A stretch of DNA of 64,000 nt, taken from the NCBI GenBank assembly GCA_018399015.1, contig CP073761.1, forward strand, positions 2,294,001 to 2,358,000, in the 5' to 3' direction. The notes below the pieces were generated by a model. It saw only the letters and a list, made by a program, of their open reading frames with translations, was not told the origin of the DNA and did not search any database. Origin of the DNA: Cyanobium sp. M30B3. GTDB lineage: Bacteria > Cyanobacteriota > Cyanobacteriia > PCC-6307 > Cyanobiaceae. The position numbers were made by a program, and so were the translations under genes. The stretch's first letter is position 1. The number at the start of each line of letters is the position of its first letter. This document shows positions 40,006-48,067 of the stretch, piece after piece.

Positions 40006-40995
40006 TCAGGCGGCCAATGTAGGCAGCACAGCCGGCGGCAGGGAGAGGGCCTGGGCCAGCGGCAGCCGTGCCAGCAGCAGCAGCAGGCAGATGCCGAACA
40101 GATAGAGGATCGACCAGCGGAACAGGGCCCTGGCCCGCTGGGGGTTCTCCGGTTCGCTGGCCAGGGCGCTGCTGAGCTGCAGCAGCCGGCCATTGAACGG
40201 CAACACCAGCAGGCCGTAGAGCAGGCCGCCGGCGGGCAGCACCAGCGGGGCGAGCAGGCTGAGGGCAGCGGTTGCCCAGGCGTAGCGGCGGATGGCCCGG
40301 CCGGTGAAGGCCACTCCCTTCACCACCGGCAACATCGGAATCCCCACGGATCGGTAGTCGTCGCGCAGCAACAGGGCCAGGGCCCAGAAGTGGGCGGGCG
40401 TCCACACCATCACCAGGGCGAACAGCCACCAGCCCCCCCAGCCCAGCTCGCCGGTGACGGCGGCGGCCCCCACCAGGGGCGGGATGGCGCCGGCGACCCC
40501 GCCGATCACGATGTTCTGGGGCGTGCGCGGCTTGAGCAGGGCGGTGTAGAGCAGCACGTAGCTGCACAGGCCGAGCAGGGCGAGGCTGGCCGCCAGGGCA
40601 TTCACCGCCAGCACCAGCACCAGCACAGCCGCGGTGGTGAGCAGGGCGGCCAGGCCAAGGGCCTGCCCCTGATCCAGCCGGCCAGAGGGCAGGGCCCGGC
40701 GGCTGGTGCGCTGCATGCGGCCGTCCAGATCCTGCTCCCACACACAGTTGAGAACGCCGGCCGCGGCCGCGGCCAGGCTGCCGCCCACCAGGGTGGCCAG
40801 CACAGTGCCGGCCTGCAGAGGTGCCGAGCCCGAGGGATCACTCACCGCCATCCCCGCCAGGGTGGTGGCAAGCAGCAGGGGAATCAGGCGGGGCTTGGCC
40901 ACCTCCAGCCAGGCGGGCAGGCGCACTGAAGGCCTCACCGGAGGGGACGGACTGGCCAGCAGCACAGCAGCGGCCTGGGGGGGAGCACTAACCAT
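40006..40995 (-). CDS. ctaB: Protoheme IX farnesyltransferase (heme O synthase)
   Basis: Adds the farnesyl group to heme B for heme O/A synthesis. ATG 40995 gives 329 residues with the UbiA-type motifs [17 protein letters not shown] and [23 protein letters not shown], then [17 protein letters not shown], which separates CtaB from other prenyltransferases. It overlaps the end of ctaA by 8 bases. Confidence 0.95.
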   Translation of the reverse strand: MVSAPPQAAAVLLASPSPPVRPSVRLPAWLEVAKPRLIPLLLATTLAGMAVSDPSGSAPLQAGTVLATLVGGSLAAAAAGVLNCVWEQDLDGRMQRTSRRALPSGRLDQGQALGLAALLTTAAVLVLVLAVNALAASLALLGLCSYVLLYTALLKPRTPQNIVIGGVAGAIPPLVGAAAVTGELGWGGWWLFALVMVWTPAHFWALALLLRDDYRSVGIPMLPVVKGVAFTGRAIRRYAWATAALSLLAPLVLPAGGLLYGLLVLPFNGRLLQLSSALASEPENPQRARALFRWSILYLFGICLLLLLARLPLAQALSLPPAVLPTLAA

Positions 40996-42037
40996 GGCTG
41001 GGTACAGGATTGGCGGGGTGGGATGGCAGGGCAAGGCTGCGGCCGAGGCTGGCGCCAAGCAGGGCGACCAGCAGGGCCGCCACCGCCTGGTGGGCGATGG
41101 TCACGGCCGGCAGCGTCAGCCCCAGCCGCAAGGTGGTGATGCCCAGGGCCACCTGCAGGGCCACCAGCAGAGCTGCGGCCAGAGCGGCCCAGCGCTGCCA
41201 GCGCTGCCCAGCTGGCAGGGCCCAACTGGCGGGCAAGAGAAGCAGAACGGCCAGGGCGGCCGGCCTGGCCACCAGCCGATGGCGCCAGAGCAGCTGGCAG
41301 CCATCGGCGGCCTCCAGGCATCGCTCGGCTGCCCAGGTACTCGCCATGGAGCCACCCAGGAGACACTGACCGAACACCAGAGCGAGGGCCAGCCCCACCA
41401 GGGGGAGCCACCAGCGCGGCAGCACAGGGCCCGTCGAGGACGTCCGCCCCTCGCTGGCCACCCTCGGACGGGCAACCACCAGGGCCTGGTGGACCCCACT
41501 GAGCAGGATCACCAGAGTGAGCGCCATGGCCAGGTGAGCCGTGACCAGAGGAGCGGCCAGCAGGCGGGTCACCGTGAGCGCCCCCAGCCCCCCCTGCACG
41601 GCCACCAGCACCAGGGCGGCCAGCGAGGCCAGGGGCAGCCAGACGGGCAGATTCCGCCGGGAGAGGCCACTGGCCCCGGCCAGCACCAGCAGGGCCATGC
41701 CCACCACGAAGGCATCAAGACGGTGGAACCACTCCAGGAACACCTGCAGGTTGAGCTGGCCGCCCGGCAGCAGGGAGCCATAACAGAGGGGCCAGTCGGG
41801 ACAGGCCAGTCCTGCCTGCATCACCCGGGTGGCACCGCCGATCACCACCAGGGCCACCAGGGCCACCACCAGATGGGCGGTGAGGGTCGCCAGACGCCGC
41901 TGAATCGGCAGGGATTCCGCAAGGGATTCCGCAGAGAACCCATCGCCTGGGGGTGGCACCTCAGCGGCCTGCGGCTGGCCCCCGTTGCCCAGGGGGGTAA
42001 AGACAGCAGACGCCCGTCGTGCCACGAAACCCCGCAA
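40988..42037 (-). CDS. ctaA: Heme A synthase (COX15/CtaA)
   Basis: Oxidises the C8 methyl of heme O to the formyl group of heme A. The 349-residue protein has about eight helices; the conserved segments are [21 protein letters not shown] (with a cysteine pair), [30 protein letters not shown] and a late [16 protein letters not shown], giving the heme-ligating histidines. The N-terminal 45 residues are a soluble extension. It is divergent from ctaC. Confidence 0.95.
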   Translation of the reverse strand: MRGFVARRASAVFTPLGNGGQPQAAEVPPPGDGFSAESLAESLPIQRRLATLTAHLVVALVALVVIGGATRVMQAGLACPDWPLCYGSLLPGGQLNLQVFLEWFHRLDAFVVGMALLVLAGASGLSRRNLPVWLPLASLAALVLVAVQGGLGALTVTRLLAAPLVTAHLAMALTLVILLSGVHQALVVARPRVASEGRTSSTGPVLPRWWLPLVGLALALVFGQCLLGGSMASTWAAERCLEAADGCQLLWRHRLVARPAALAVLLLLPASWALPAGQRWQRWAALAAALLVALQVALGITTLRLGLTLPAVTIAHQAVAALLVALLGASLGRSLALPSHPANPVPSHG

Positions 42038-42169
42038 AAGTGATCCGCACCGTAGCCAGACTGGACTGGAGTTCAGAGCGCCGGTGACAGCTTGGCGATC
42101 TTGATTTCAAGACACACAGCAAGCCCCGAATCCCACCTCCAGCGCCTCCGCCTGCAGGTGATGCCTGAA

Positions 42170-42185
42170 TGTGAGGCGATTCACA
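42170..42185. promoter_or_regulatory. CRP-type operator (TGTGA-N6-TCACA) in the cta divergent promoter
   Basis: The 16-base sequence is a perfect match to the CRP half-sites TGTGA and TCACA with the standard 6-base spacer (GGCGAT). Its centre is about 77 bases before the ctaC GTG and 140 bases from the ctaA start. SyCRP1-type cAMP receptor proteins of cyanobacteria use this consensus. A CATAGG at 42225 would place the site near -60 of a ctaCDE promoter, a class I position. Confidence 0.6.
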
Positions 42186-42254
42186 TCCAAAGCTCAACCG
42201 GCTTCGCAGGAGTGGACCACGACCCATAGGGTGGTGCAACGCTTCTGATGAACC

Positions 42255-43103
42255 GTGCGAATTCGCACCGCTGCCACCGCTGGTCTCGCCGCGACGGCCC
42301 TTGTGGTGACAGGGCTGGTGATCGGCACCCGGGTGAATCTGCTACCGGAGGACGCCAGCACCAACGCCTTCGCCTACGACAGCCTCTTTCAGGTTCTCTT
42401 CAGCATTGGCACGATGCTGTTCCTTGGCATCCTGATTGTGCTGGTCTACAGCCTGGTGCGCTTCCGCCGTCGCCCCGGCGAACTGGCCGATGGCCCGCCG
42501 ATCGAAGGCAACCTGCCCCTGGAAATCGTGTGGACCGCTATTCCAGCGGTGGTGATTCTCTTCGTGGGGATCTACAGCTACGACATCTACGACCGCATGG
42601 GCGGGATGGCCTCCTTCGACCACGGTGCGATGGATCATGCGGCCATGGGCGGCGATGCCGTGGCCACCGACCTGGCCCGCCGACCGCGCATCTGGGGGAT
42701 CGGTCCGGCGGCGGTGCTGAATGACCCCGCCCAGCCCAGCGGTCCAGCCCCGCTCACCGTGGACCTCACGGCGATGCAGTTCGCCTTCATCTTTCAGTAC
42801 CCGGATGCCGGCATCACCAGTGGCGAACTGCATGTGCCCCTGGGCCAGCCGGTGCAGCTGCGCATGGAGGCCCGGGATGTGATCCATGCCTTCTGGGTGC
42901 CCCAGTTCCGGCTGAAGCAGGACGTGATTCCCGGCCAGCCCACCCTGCTGTCGTTCACAGCCACCCGTGCCGGCACCTACCCACTGATCTGTGCCGAACT
43001 CTGCGGGCCCTACCACGGCGGCATGCGCTCCAACGTGGTGGTGCACGAGCCAGACGACTACACGGCCTGGCTGGCCCAGAACAGTCCCGCGACAACGGCC
43101 TGA
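42255..43103 (+). CDS. ctaC: Cytochrome c oxidase subunit II
   Basis: CuA-bearing subunit of the aa3-type terminal oxidase. The GTG start at 42255 gives 282 residues: a membrane helix/signal, a second helix (IGTMLFLGILIVLVYSLVRF), and the cupredoxin domain with VIHAFWVPQF (His) and the CuA box ICAELCGPYHGGM (Cys-x3-Cys-x3-His-x2-Met). A His/Met-rich insertion (MGGMASFDHGAMDHAAMGG) at about residues 115-133 may bind metal. First gene of ctaCDE. Confidence 0.95.
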   Translation: MRIRTAATAGLAATALVVTGLVIGTRVNLLPEDASTNAFAYDSLFQVLFSIGTMLFLGILIVLVYSLVRFRRRPGELADGPPIEGNLPLEIVWTAIPAVVILFVGIYSYDIYDRMGGMASFDHGAMDHAAMGGDAVATDLARRPRIWGIGPAAVLNDPAQPSGPAPLTVDLTAMQFAFIFQYPDAGITSGELHVPLGQPVQLRMEARDVIHAFWVPQFRLKQDVIPGQPTLLSFTATRAGTYPLICAELCGPYHGGMRSNVVVHEPDDYTAWLAQNSPATTA

Positions 43104-43161
43104 TCCAGCCGTTTCCATTCACTCCGCTTCGATTGAATCCACGCCCGCCCGCACCCGAGCC

Positions 43162-44817
43162 ATGACCGTCGCCACCCCCCGGGATCTGGAACCCCAGCTG
43201 CAGCAAACACTCCAGCCCAACGGCTGGCTGCGGTATTTCAGCTTCAGCCTCGATCACAAGGTGATCGGCCTGCAGTATCTGGTGTGCGGCTTCCTCTTCT
43301 ATCTGGTGGGCGGCGCCCTGGCCGGAGCGATCCGCTCCGAGCTGGTCACCCCCCTCTCGGATTTCATGCCGCGCGATACCTACAACGAGGTGCTCACCCT
43401 GCATGGCACGGTGATGATCTTTCTGTGGATCGTGCCAGTGGTGAATGGAGCCTTCGGCAACTATCTGATTCCCTTCTACGTGGGGGCCCGCGACATGGCC
43501 TTCCCGCGGCTGAACGCGGTGGCCTTCTGGATGATTCCACCGGCGGGCCTGCTGCTGATCAGCAGCTACTTCCTGGCCGGTGCCGCCGCCCAGTCGGGCT
43601 GGACCGCCTATCCACCCCTGAGCGTCACCACCCCGGCTGCCGGCCAGGTGGTGTGGATTCTCAGTGTGCTGCTGCTCGGCGGCAGCTCGATCTTCGGCGC
43701 CGTGAATTTCATCGCCACGGTGCTGAAACTGCGCCGCCCCGGCCTCAAGATGATGCAGCTGCCCATGTATTGCTGGGCGATGCTGGGCACCAGCCTGCTG
43801 GTGGTGCTGTCCACTCCGGTGCTGGCGGGGGTGCTGATTCTGCTGAGCTTCGACATCATTGCCCACACCGGCTTCTTCAATCCGGCCCTGGGAGGCAATG
43901 TGGTGGTGTATCAGCACCTGTTCTGGTTCTATTCCCACCCGGCCGTCTACATCATGGTGCTGCCGGCCTTTGGCCTGGTGAGCGAGATCCTGCCGGTGCA
44001 TGCCCGCAAGCCGCTGTTTGGCTACACCACCATGGTGTATTCGATCATGGGCATTGTGTTTCTGGGCCTGATTGTGTGGGCCCACCACATGTTCACCAGC
44101 GGCACCCCACCCTGGATGCGCCTGTTCTTCACGATCGCCACCTCCTTCATCGCCGTACCCACCGGCATCAAGTTCTTCAACTGGCTGGCCACCCTCTGGG
44201 GCGGCAAGATCGCCCTGAACTCAGCGATGCTGTTTTCCTGCGGCTTCATCCTCAACTTCGTGTTCGGGGGCATCACCGGCATCACCCTGGCCCAGGTGCC
44301 CTTCGACATCCACGTGCACGACACCTACTACGTGGTGGGGCACTTCCACTACATCGTGTACGGCGGCACGGTGTTTGTGATCTTCGCCTCCCTTTACCAC
44401 TGGTATCCCAAATTCACCGGGCGGCTGCTCAATGAAGACCTGGGCCGGCTGCACTTCCTGCTCACCTTCATCGGCTTCAACCTCTGCTTCCTGCCCCAGC
44501 ACTGGCTCGGCCTCAACGGCATGCCCCGCCGCGTGGCCGAATACGACCCCACCTTCACCACCCTCAACCAGGTGAGCAGCGTGGGGGCTTTGATCATGGC
44601 GATCAGCACCCTTCCGCTGCTGATCAATGTGGTGGTCACGGCCATCAACGGCCAGGAGGCCGGCGACAATCCCTGGAACGCCCTCACCCCCGAGTGGCTC
44701 ACCAGCTCGCCGCCGCCGGTGGAGAACTGGAAGGGGGAGGCACCTCTGGTGACTGAGCCCTACGGCTACGGGCGAGCCCCTGAAACGAGCGAACCCACCC
44801 TGGAGCCGGCCCGATGA
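43162..44817 (+). CDS. ctaD: Cytochrome c oxidase subunit I
   Basis: Catalytic subunit with heme a and the heme a3-CuB centre. ATG 43162 gives 551 residues and 12 helices. Ligand regions are LTLHGTVMIFLW, WFYSHPAVYIMVLPAFGLVSEI (with the His-Tyr crosslink pair), WAHHMFTSG and VGHFHYIVYGG. Upstream in-frame codons lie in ctaC and are not used. It overlaps ctaE by 4 bases. Confidence 0.97.
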   Translation: MTVATPRDLEPQLQQTLQPNGWLRYFSFSLDHKVIGLQYLVCGFLFYLVGGALAGAIRSELVTPLSDFMPRDTYNEVLTLHGTVMIFLWIVPVVNGAFGNYLIPFYVGARDMAFPRLNAVAFWMIPPAGLLLISSYFLAGAAAQSGWTAYPPLSVTTPAAGQVVWILSVLLLGGSSIFGAVNFIATVLKLRRPGLKMMQLPMYCWAMLGTSLLVVLSTPVLAGVLILLSFDIIAHTGFFNPALGGNVVVYQHLFWFYSHPAVYIMVLPAFGLVSEILPVHARKPLFGYTTMVYSIMGIVFLGLIVWAHHMFTSGTPPWMRLFFTIATSFIAVPTGIKFFNWLATLWGGKIALNSAMLFSCGFILNFVFGGITGITLAQVPFDIHVHDTYYVVGHFHYIVYGGTVFVIFASLYHWYPKFTGRLLNEDLGRLHFLLTFIGFNLCFLPQHWLGLNGMPRRVAEYDPTFTTLNQVSSVGALIMAISTLPLLINVVVTAINGQEAGDNPWNALTPEWLTSSPPPVENWKGEAPLVTEPYGYGRAPETSEPTLEPAR

Positions 44818-45431
44818 CCAGCACCACCCCAGTAACCACGCCCGAGGCCATCACTGCGGCCACCACCGGCAGCCAGGACCACCAGCACGAGCACCCCGAT
44901 CTGCGTCTGTTCGGCCTGGCCACCTTTCTGGTGGCCGATGGCATGACCTTCGCCGGTTTCTTCGCCGCCTACCTCACCTTCCGGGCCGTCAATCCCCTGC
45001 CCGAGGGCAGCAGCTACGAGCTCGAGCTGCTGCTGCCCACGATCAACACCGTGCTGCTGCTGGTGAGCAGCTTCACCTTCCACCGGGCCGGCAAGCAGTG
45101 CCGGGCCAACAAGCTCGCCGCCGCCCGCAACTGGCTGCTGCTCACCGGTGCCCTGGGTCTGGCCTTCCTGGGAGGGCAGATGGTGGAGTACTTCACCCTG
45201 CCCTTCGGGCTCACCGACAACCTGTTCGCCAGCACCTTCTACGCCCTCACCGGCTTCCATGGCCTGCACGTCACCCTCGGGGCGATCTGCATCGCCATCG
45301 TGGCGCTTCAGACCCGGCCAGGTGGAGCGATCACCGCAGACCACCACTTCGGCCTGGAGGCGGCTGAGCTCTACTGGCACTTTGTGGACGGCATCTGGGT
45401 GGTGCTCTACGGAATCATCTACCTGCTGTGA
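44814..45431 (+). CDS. ctaE: Cytochrome c oxidase subunit III
   Basis: A 205-residue, five-helix subunit. Conserved stretches are LATFLVADGMTFAGFFAAYLTFR, ASTFYALTGFHGLHVTLGAICI and LEAAELYWHFVDGIWVVLYGIIYLL. It is translationally coupled to ctaD (ATGA). No clear terminator is visible in the 135 bases that follow. Confidence 0.95.
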   Translation: MTSTTPVTTPEAITAATTGSQDHQHEHPDLRLFGLATFLVADGMTFAGFFAAYLTFRAVNPLPEGSSYELELLLPTINTVLLLVSSFTFHRAGKQCRANKLAAARNWLLLTGALGLAFLGGQMVEYFTLPFGLTDNLFASTFYALTGFHGLHVTLGAICIAIVALQTRPGGAITADHHFGLEAAELYWHFVDGIWVVLYGIIYLL

Positions 45432-45504
45432 ACGCCTGACCAACCGCAACACAATTCAGGCCTGATTGAGCAACTGCCACAGGCCTTCTGTACCATCCCA
45501 ACCC

Positions 45505-45534
45505 TTGCCGATGGCCGGGCACGATCGGCACAAT
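45505..45534 (+). promoter_or_regulatory. Candidate promoter of the cyAbrB gene
   Basis: TTGCCG (45505) and CACAAT (45529) are separated by 18 bases, ending 31 bases before the ATG. Both boxes are moderate matches to sigma-70 elements. Confidence 0.35.
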
Positions 45535-45565
45535 CGGTTCAGGCACTCTCGCAGCTGGCATCACA

Positions 45566-45973
45566 ATGGCCTCAGGCAACGGCCCGGGACAGACCGAGAT
45601 GCTGGAGGGCAAGGCCCTGCTGGACCGGGCCCGCGCTCTCAGTAACAGGTCTGAGGAGGAAATCGCCCGGGCCTGTGGCTATGTGGGTCCGAGCGGGCGG
45701 GTGTTGCGAAAAAGCTTTTACCGGGCATTGGTGGCAGCCAAGGGGTATGCCCTGCCTTCAGCCCCGTCGACTGGCCATTCAGGCCCCAAAGGTCGCCAGG
45801 CTGATTTCCGCACCCGGGTGCATGGCAATGGCAACCTGTTGATCGGCAGTGCCTACACCCATCGGATGGGTTTGCAGCCCGGCCAGCAATTCAGGATCGA
45901 GATCCACGAGGAAACCCGCTCGATCTGGCTGATGCCCCTCGACTCCAGCCCAGCCGACCAACCGGAGGATTGA
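45566..45973 (+). CDS. cyAbrB family transcriptional regulator
   Basis: Cyanobacterial AbrB-like DNA-binding protein, 135 residues. The N-terminal half (LEGKALLDRARALSNRSEEEIARACGYVG) is the cyAbrB-specific region, and the C-terminal half (FRTRVHGNGNLLIGSAYTHRMGLQPGQQFRIEIHEETRSIWLMP) is the AbrB beta-strand domain. Members regulate carbon/nitrogen balance and related genes. The acidic tail DSSPADQPED is unremarkable. Confidence 0.88.
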   Translation: MASGNGPGQTEMLEGKALLDRARALSNRSEEEIARACGYVGPSGRVLRKSFYRALVAAKGYALPSAPSTGHSGPKGRQADFRTRVHGNGNLLIGSAYTHRMGLQPGQQFRIEIHEETRSIWLMPLDSSPADQPED

Positions 45974-46019
45974 GACGGCGGATCGGGCCAGGCAGCACGT
46001 CACGGCACCGGCAGGGCTC

Positions 46020-46574
46020 TCAGTCGTCGTGGAAGCTGGCACTGAAGCTGAGCAGATCGATGCCGCTGAACAGGAAACTCACCCCCACCAGGATGCCGAT
46101 CACGCTGAGCAGGCCCGCTTTGCCCATGGTGAGGATCAGCACCCCCAGCACGAGGGTGACGATGCCGTTCAGCAGGCCCCAGCCCCAACCGCGGATCTGG
46201 CGGTGGCTGAGCGACACCCCCAGGGCCACCAGCCCCTCCAGCACGAACACCAGCCCGATGGCCAGGGCCAGACTGGCAACGGGCAAGGCGGCGGTGGCCA
46301 GGCCGGAGCCCAGCTGCTGAATCATGCTGGCGCCGGCCACCAGGAAGAGGGTGGACACCACGAGCCGCCAGAACACCAGCCAGCGACCCAGCAGCCGCGC
46401 CCGCATCAGGTTGTTGATCCAGCCCACGATGCCCCCCACCAGGAAGCCGAGTGCCACCACGGCCGTGGCCCACACCGACGCCACCACGGGGAAGATCAGG
46501 GCCAGCACCCCCAGCACCAGCATCAACACCCCTTCGAACAGGGTGAACGACCGCAGACTCGACGGGCTGGCCAC
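46020..46574 (-). CDS. HdeD family (DUF308) membrane protein
   Basis: A 184-residue protein of six helices arranged as two or three DUF308 repeats, for example LFEGVLMLVLGVLALIFPVVASV and LLNGIVTLVLGVLILTMG. HdeD is associated with acid resistance in enterobacteria; in cyanobacteria the role is unknown. A 15-bp minisatellite lies upstream of the start (46610-46684). Confidence 0.85.
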   Translation of the reverse strand: MASPSSLRSFTLFEGVLMLVLGVLALIFPVVASVWATAVVALGFLVGGIVGWINNLMRARLLGRWLVFWRLVVSTLFLVAGASMIQQLGSGLATAALPVASLALAIGLVFVLEGLVALGVSLSHRQIRGWGWGLLNGIVTLVLGVLILTMGKAGLLSVIGILVGVSFLFSGIDLLSFSASFHDD

Positions 46575-46609
46575 GGGCCTGAAGGGCAGCTGATCCCAGC
46601 CTAGGCAGG

Positions 46610-46684
46610 GTGTTCCAGGAGGACTTGTTCCAGAAGGCCTTGTTCCAGAAGGCCTTGTTCCAGAAGGCCTTGTTCCAGGAGCCC
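46610..46684. repeat. 15-bp tandem repeat, five units
   Basis: The unit TTGTTCCAGAAGGCC occurs three times exactly (46625, 46640, 46655), flanked by diverged copies GTGTTCCAGGAGGAC (46610) and TTGTTCCAGGAGCCC (46670). Each unit junction creates the palindrome AAGGCCTT. It lies between ribE (ends 46733) and the HdeD gene (starts 46574), both on the minus strand, so it would be in the HdeD upstream region. Confidence 0.9.
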
Positions 46685-46732
46685 AGATGCCCGGCCGGTC
46701 AGCGTGACGTTGGGCACCTCAACCGCCCCGGC

Positions 46733-47404
46733 TCACGACCAGCCGTGCTCCGCCAGCCAGGCGCCATCGAGGGGTGGGGATGGAGCAGCCGCCTGGGCCG
46801 ACTCGGCCACCCGGCTGGCCAGCAGCCGCTCGGTGTACTTGGCCAGCAGATCGGCCTCCAGGTTCACCGCATCGCCGGGCCGCAGCCCGTGCAGGGTGGT
46901 GGTGGCCCAGGTATGGGGGATCACGGCGATCCAGAAACGGCTGCCGTCGGGGCTGCAGCCCGCCACCGTGAGGCTGATGCCATCCACGGCCACGCTCGCC
47001 TTCTCACACACGTAGCGGCCGTAGGCCGGATCCCGCCAGGCCAGCTCGAGCCGCCAGCTCTCCCCCTGCCGTTGGGCGACGCGCACGTCCCCCATCCCGT
47101 CCACATGGCCGCTCACCAGATGGCCGCCGAGGCGATCGGCCAGGCGCAGGGCCGGCTCCAGGTTCACGGCGGCACGCTCCCGGGCCTTGGCCGCCAGGGT
47201 GCTGCGCCCCAGGGTCTCGGCACTCACGTCGGCCCGAAAGCCGTCGGCCAGCCGCTCGGCCACGGTGAGACACACCCCATCCACCGCCACGCTGTCCCCC
47301 AGGGCCAGCTGCGCCGGTGCCCAGGTGGGACTGCTCCAGCGCAGCTTCAGCCCGCCGTCCGCCGGCTCAATCGTGCCGGTGGCCCGCACCAGACCGGTGA
47401 ACAT
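46733..47404 (-). CDS. ribE: Riboflavin synthase, alpha subunit
   Basis: Dismutates two molecules of 6,7-dimethyl-8-ribityllumazine to riboflavin. The 223-residue protein has the two tandem lumazine-binding domains: MFTGLVRATG with LGDSVAVDGVCLTVAE, and LVSGHVDGMGDV with VAVDGISLTVAGCSPDGS. Length and internal repeat match the family. It diverges from the BFN-family gene. Confidence 0.95.
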   Translation of the reverse strand: MFTGLVRATGTIEPADGGLKLRWSSPTWAPAQLALGDSVAVDGVCLTVAERLADGFRADVSAETLGRSTLAAKARERAAVNLEPALRLADRLGGHLVSGHVDGMGDVRVAQRQGESWRLELAWRDPAYGRYVCEKASVAVDGISLTVAGCSPDGSRFWIAVIPHTWATTTLHGLRPGDAVNLEADLLAKYTERLLASRVAESAQAAAPSPPLDGAWLAEHGWS

Positions 47405-47443
47405 CTGCCCCTCCGTTTCGGCTCAGCGGCCAAGAGCTCTGGC

Positions 47444-47449
47444 CATAAT
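47444..47449 (+). promoter_or_regulatory. Candidate -10 element of the DUF151 gene
   Basis: CATAAT lies 25 bases before ATG 47474 in the 69-base ribE/DUF151 gap, next to the palindrome AGAGCTCT. No clear -35 box is visible. Confidence 0.35.
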
Positions 47450-47473
47450 CGGGCAAAGGGCTTCGCCTGCACC

Positions 47474-48067
47474 ATGGTGGAAATGCGCGTTGCCGGAATC
47501 GCCCTCGATGCGGCCAGCCGCAGCCCGATCGTGCTGCTGCGCGATCCGGGCAGCCGGCGCCAGGTGCCGATCTGGATCGACCAGGCCCAGGCCCAGAACA
47601 TCCTGGCTGGCCTCGGTGACGACAAGCCACCGCGGCCCCTCAGCCACGACCTGATGGTGGCCCTGCTGGAGGCGGGCGACCTGCGGCTGGAGCGGGTGAT
47701 CATCCACGCCATCGAGGAGAGCACCTTCCGGGCCGTGCTCAAACTCAGCCGCGGCGAGGGGAAAGCCGGGGTCGAACTCGACGCCCGCCCCAGCGACGCC
47801 ATCGCCCTGGCCGTGCGCACCGGCTGCTCGATCTGGATGCTCGAGGAAGTGGTGGCCGACGCCTCGATGCCGGTGGATGCCGAGGCCGATGCCGAGGACG
47901 CCGCCGACTTCCGCCGCTTTCTGGAGTCGGTGAGCCCGGCCGAACTGGTGCGCCACCTCAGCAAGGCCCAGCCCGAACCCGAGCCCCAGCCCGGCAACGG
48001 CGACGCCGGGGATGAGGGCCCCGGCGAGAGCGACCAGGGCGAGCCCCCCGGTGACCCCGCGGGCTGA
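47474..48067 (+). CDS. Bifunctional nuclease (BFN, DUF151) family protein
   Basis: A 197-residue protein with the BFN domain: VEMRVAGIALDAASRSPIVLLRD, VPIWIDQAQAQNIL, TFRAVLKLSRGEGKAGVELDARPSDAIALAVRTGCSIWM. Plant BFN proteins have RNase and DNase activity; bacterial members are little characterised. The C-terminal 40 residues are an acidic, Pro/Glu-rich tail. Upstream in-frame codons reach 46610, but that part is the ribE antisense and the minisatellite and is not included. Confidence 0.9.
   Translation: MVEMRVAGIALDAASRSPIVLLRDPGSRRQVPIWIDQAQAQNILAGLGDDKPPRPLSHDLMVALLEAGDLRLERVIIHAIEESTFRAVLKLSRGEGKAGVELDARPSDAIALAVRTGCSIWMLEEVVADASMPVDAEADAEDAADFRRFLESVSPAELVRHLSKAQPEPEPQPGNGDAGDEGPGESDQGEPPGDPAG

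Noticed and set aside
38954-40741. 595-residue fusion upstream of the ABC ATPase
   Set aside because: The extra 250 residues are an out-of-frame reading of ctaB; the ATPase starts at 39985.
46610-46684. CRISPR array
   Set aside because: Same reasons: contiguous 15-bp units without spacers.
46610-47473. In-frame upstream extension of the DUF151 protein including the LFQKA repeats
   Set aside because: The extension is the antisense of ribE, has no conserved domain, and the BFN domain begins exactly at ATG 47474 after a plausible promoter.
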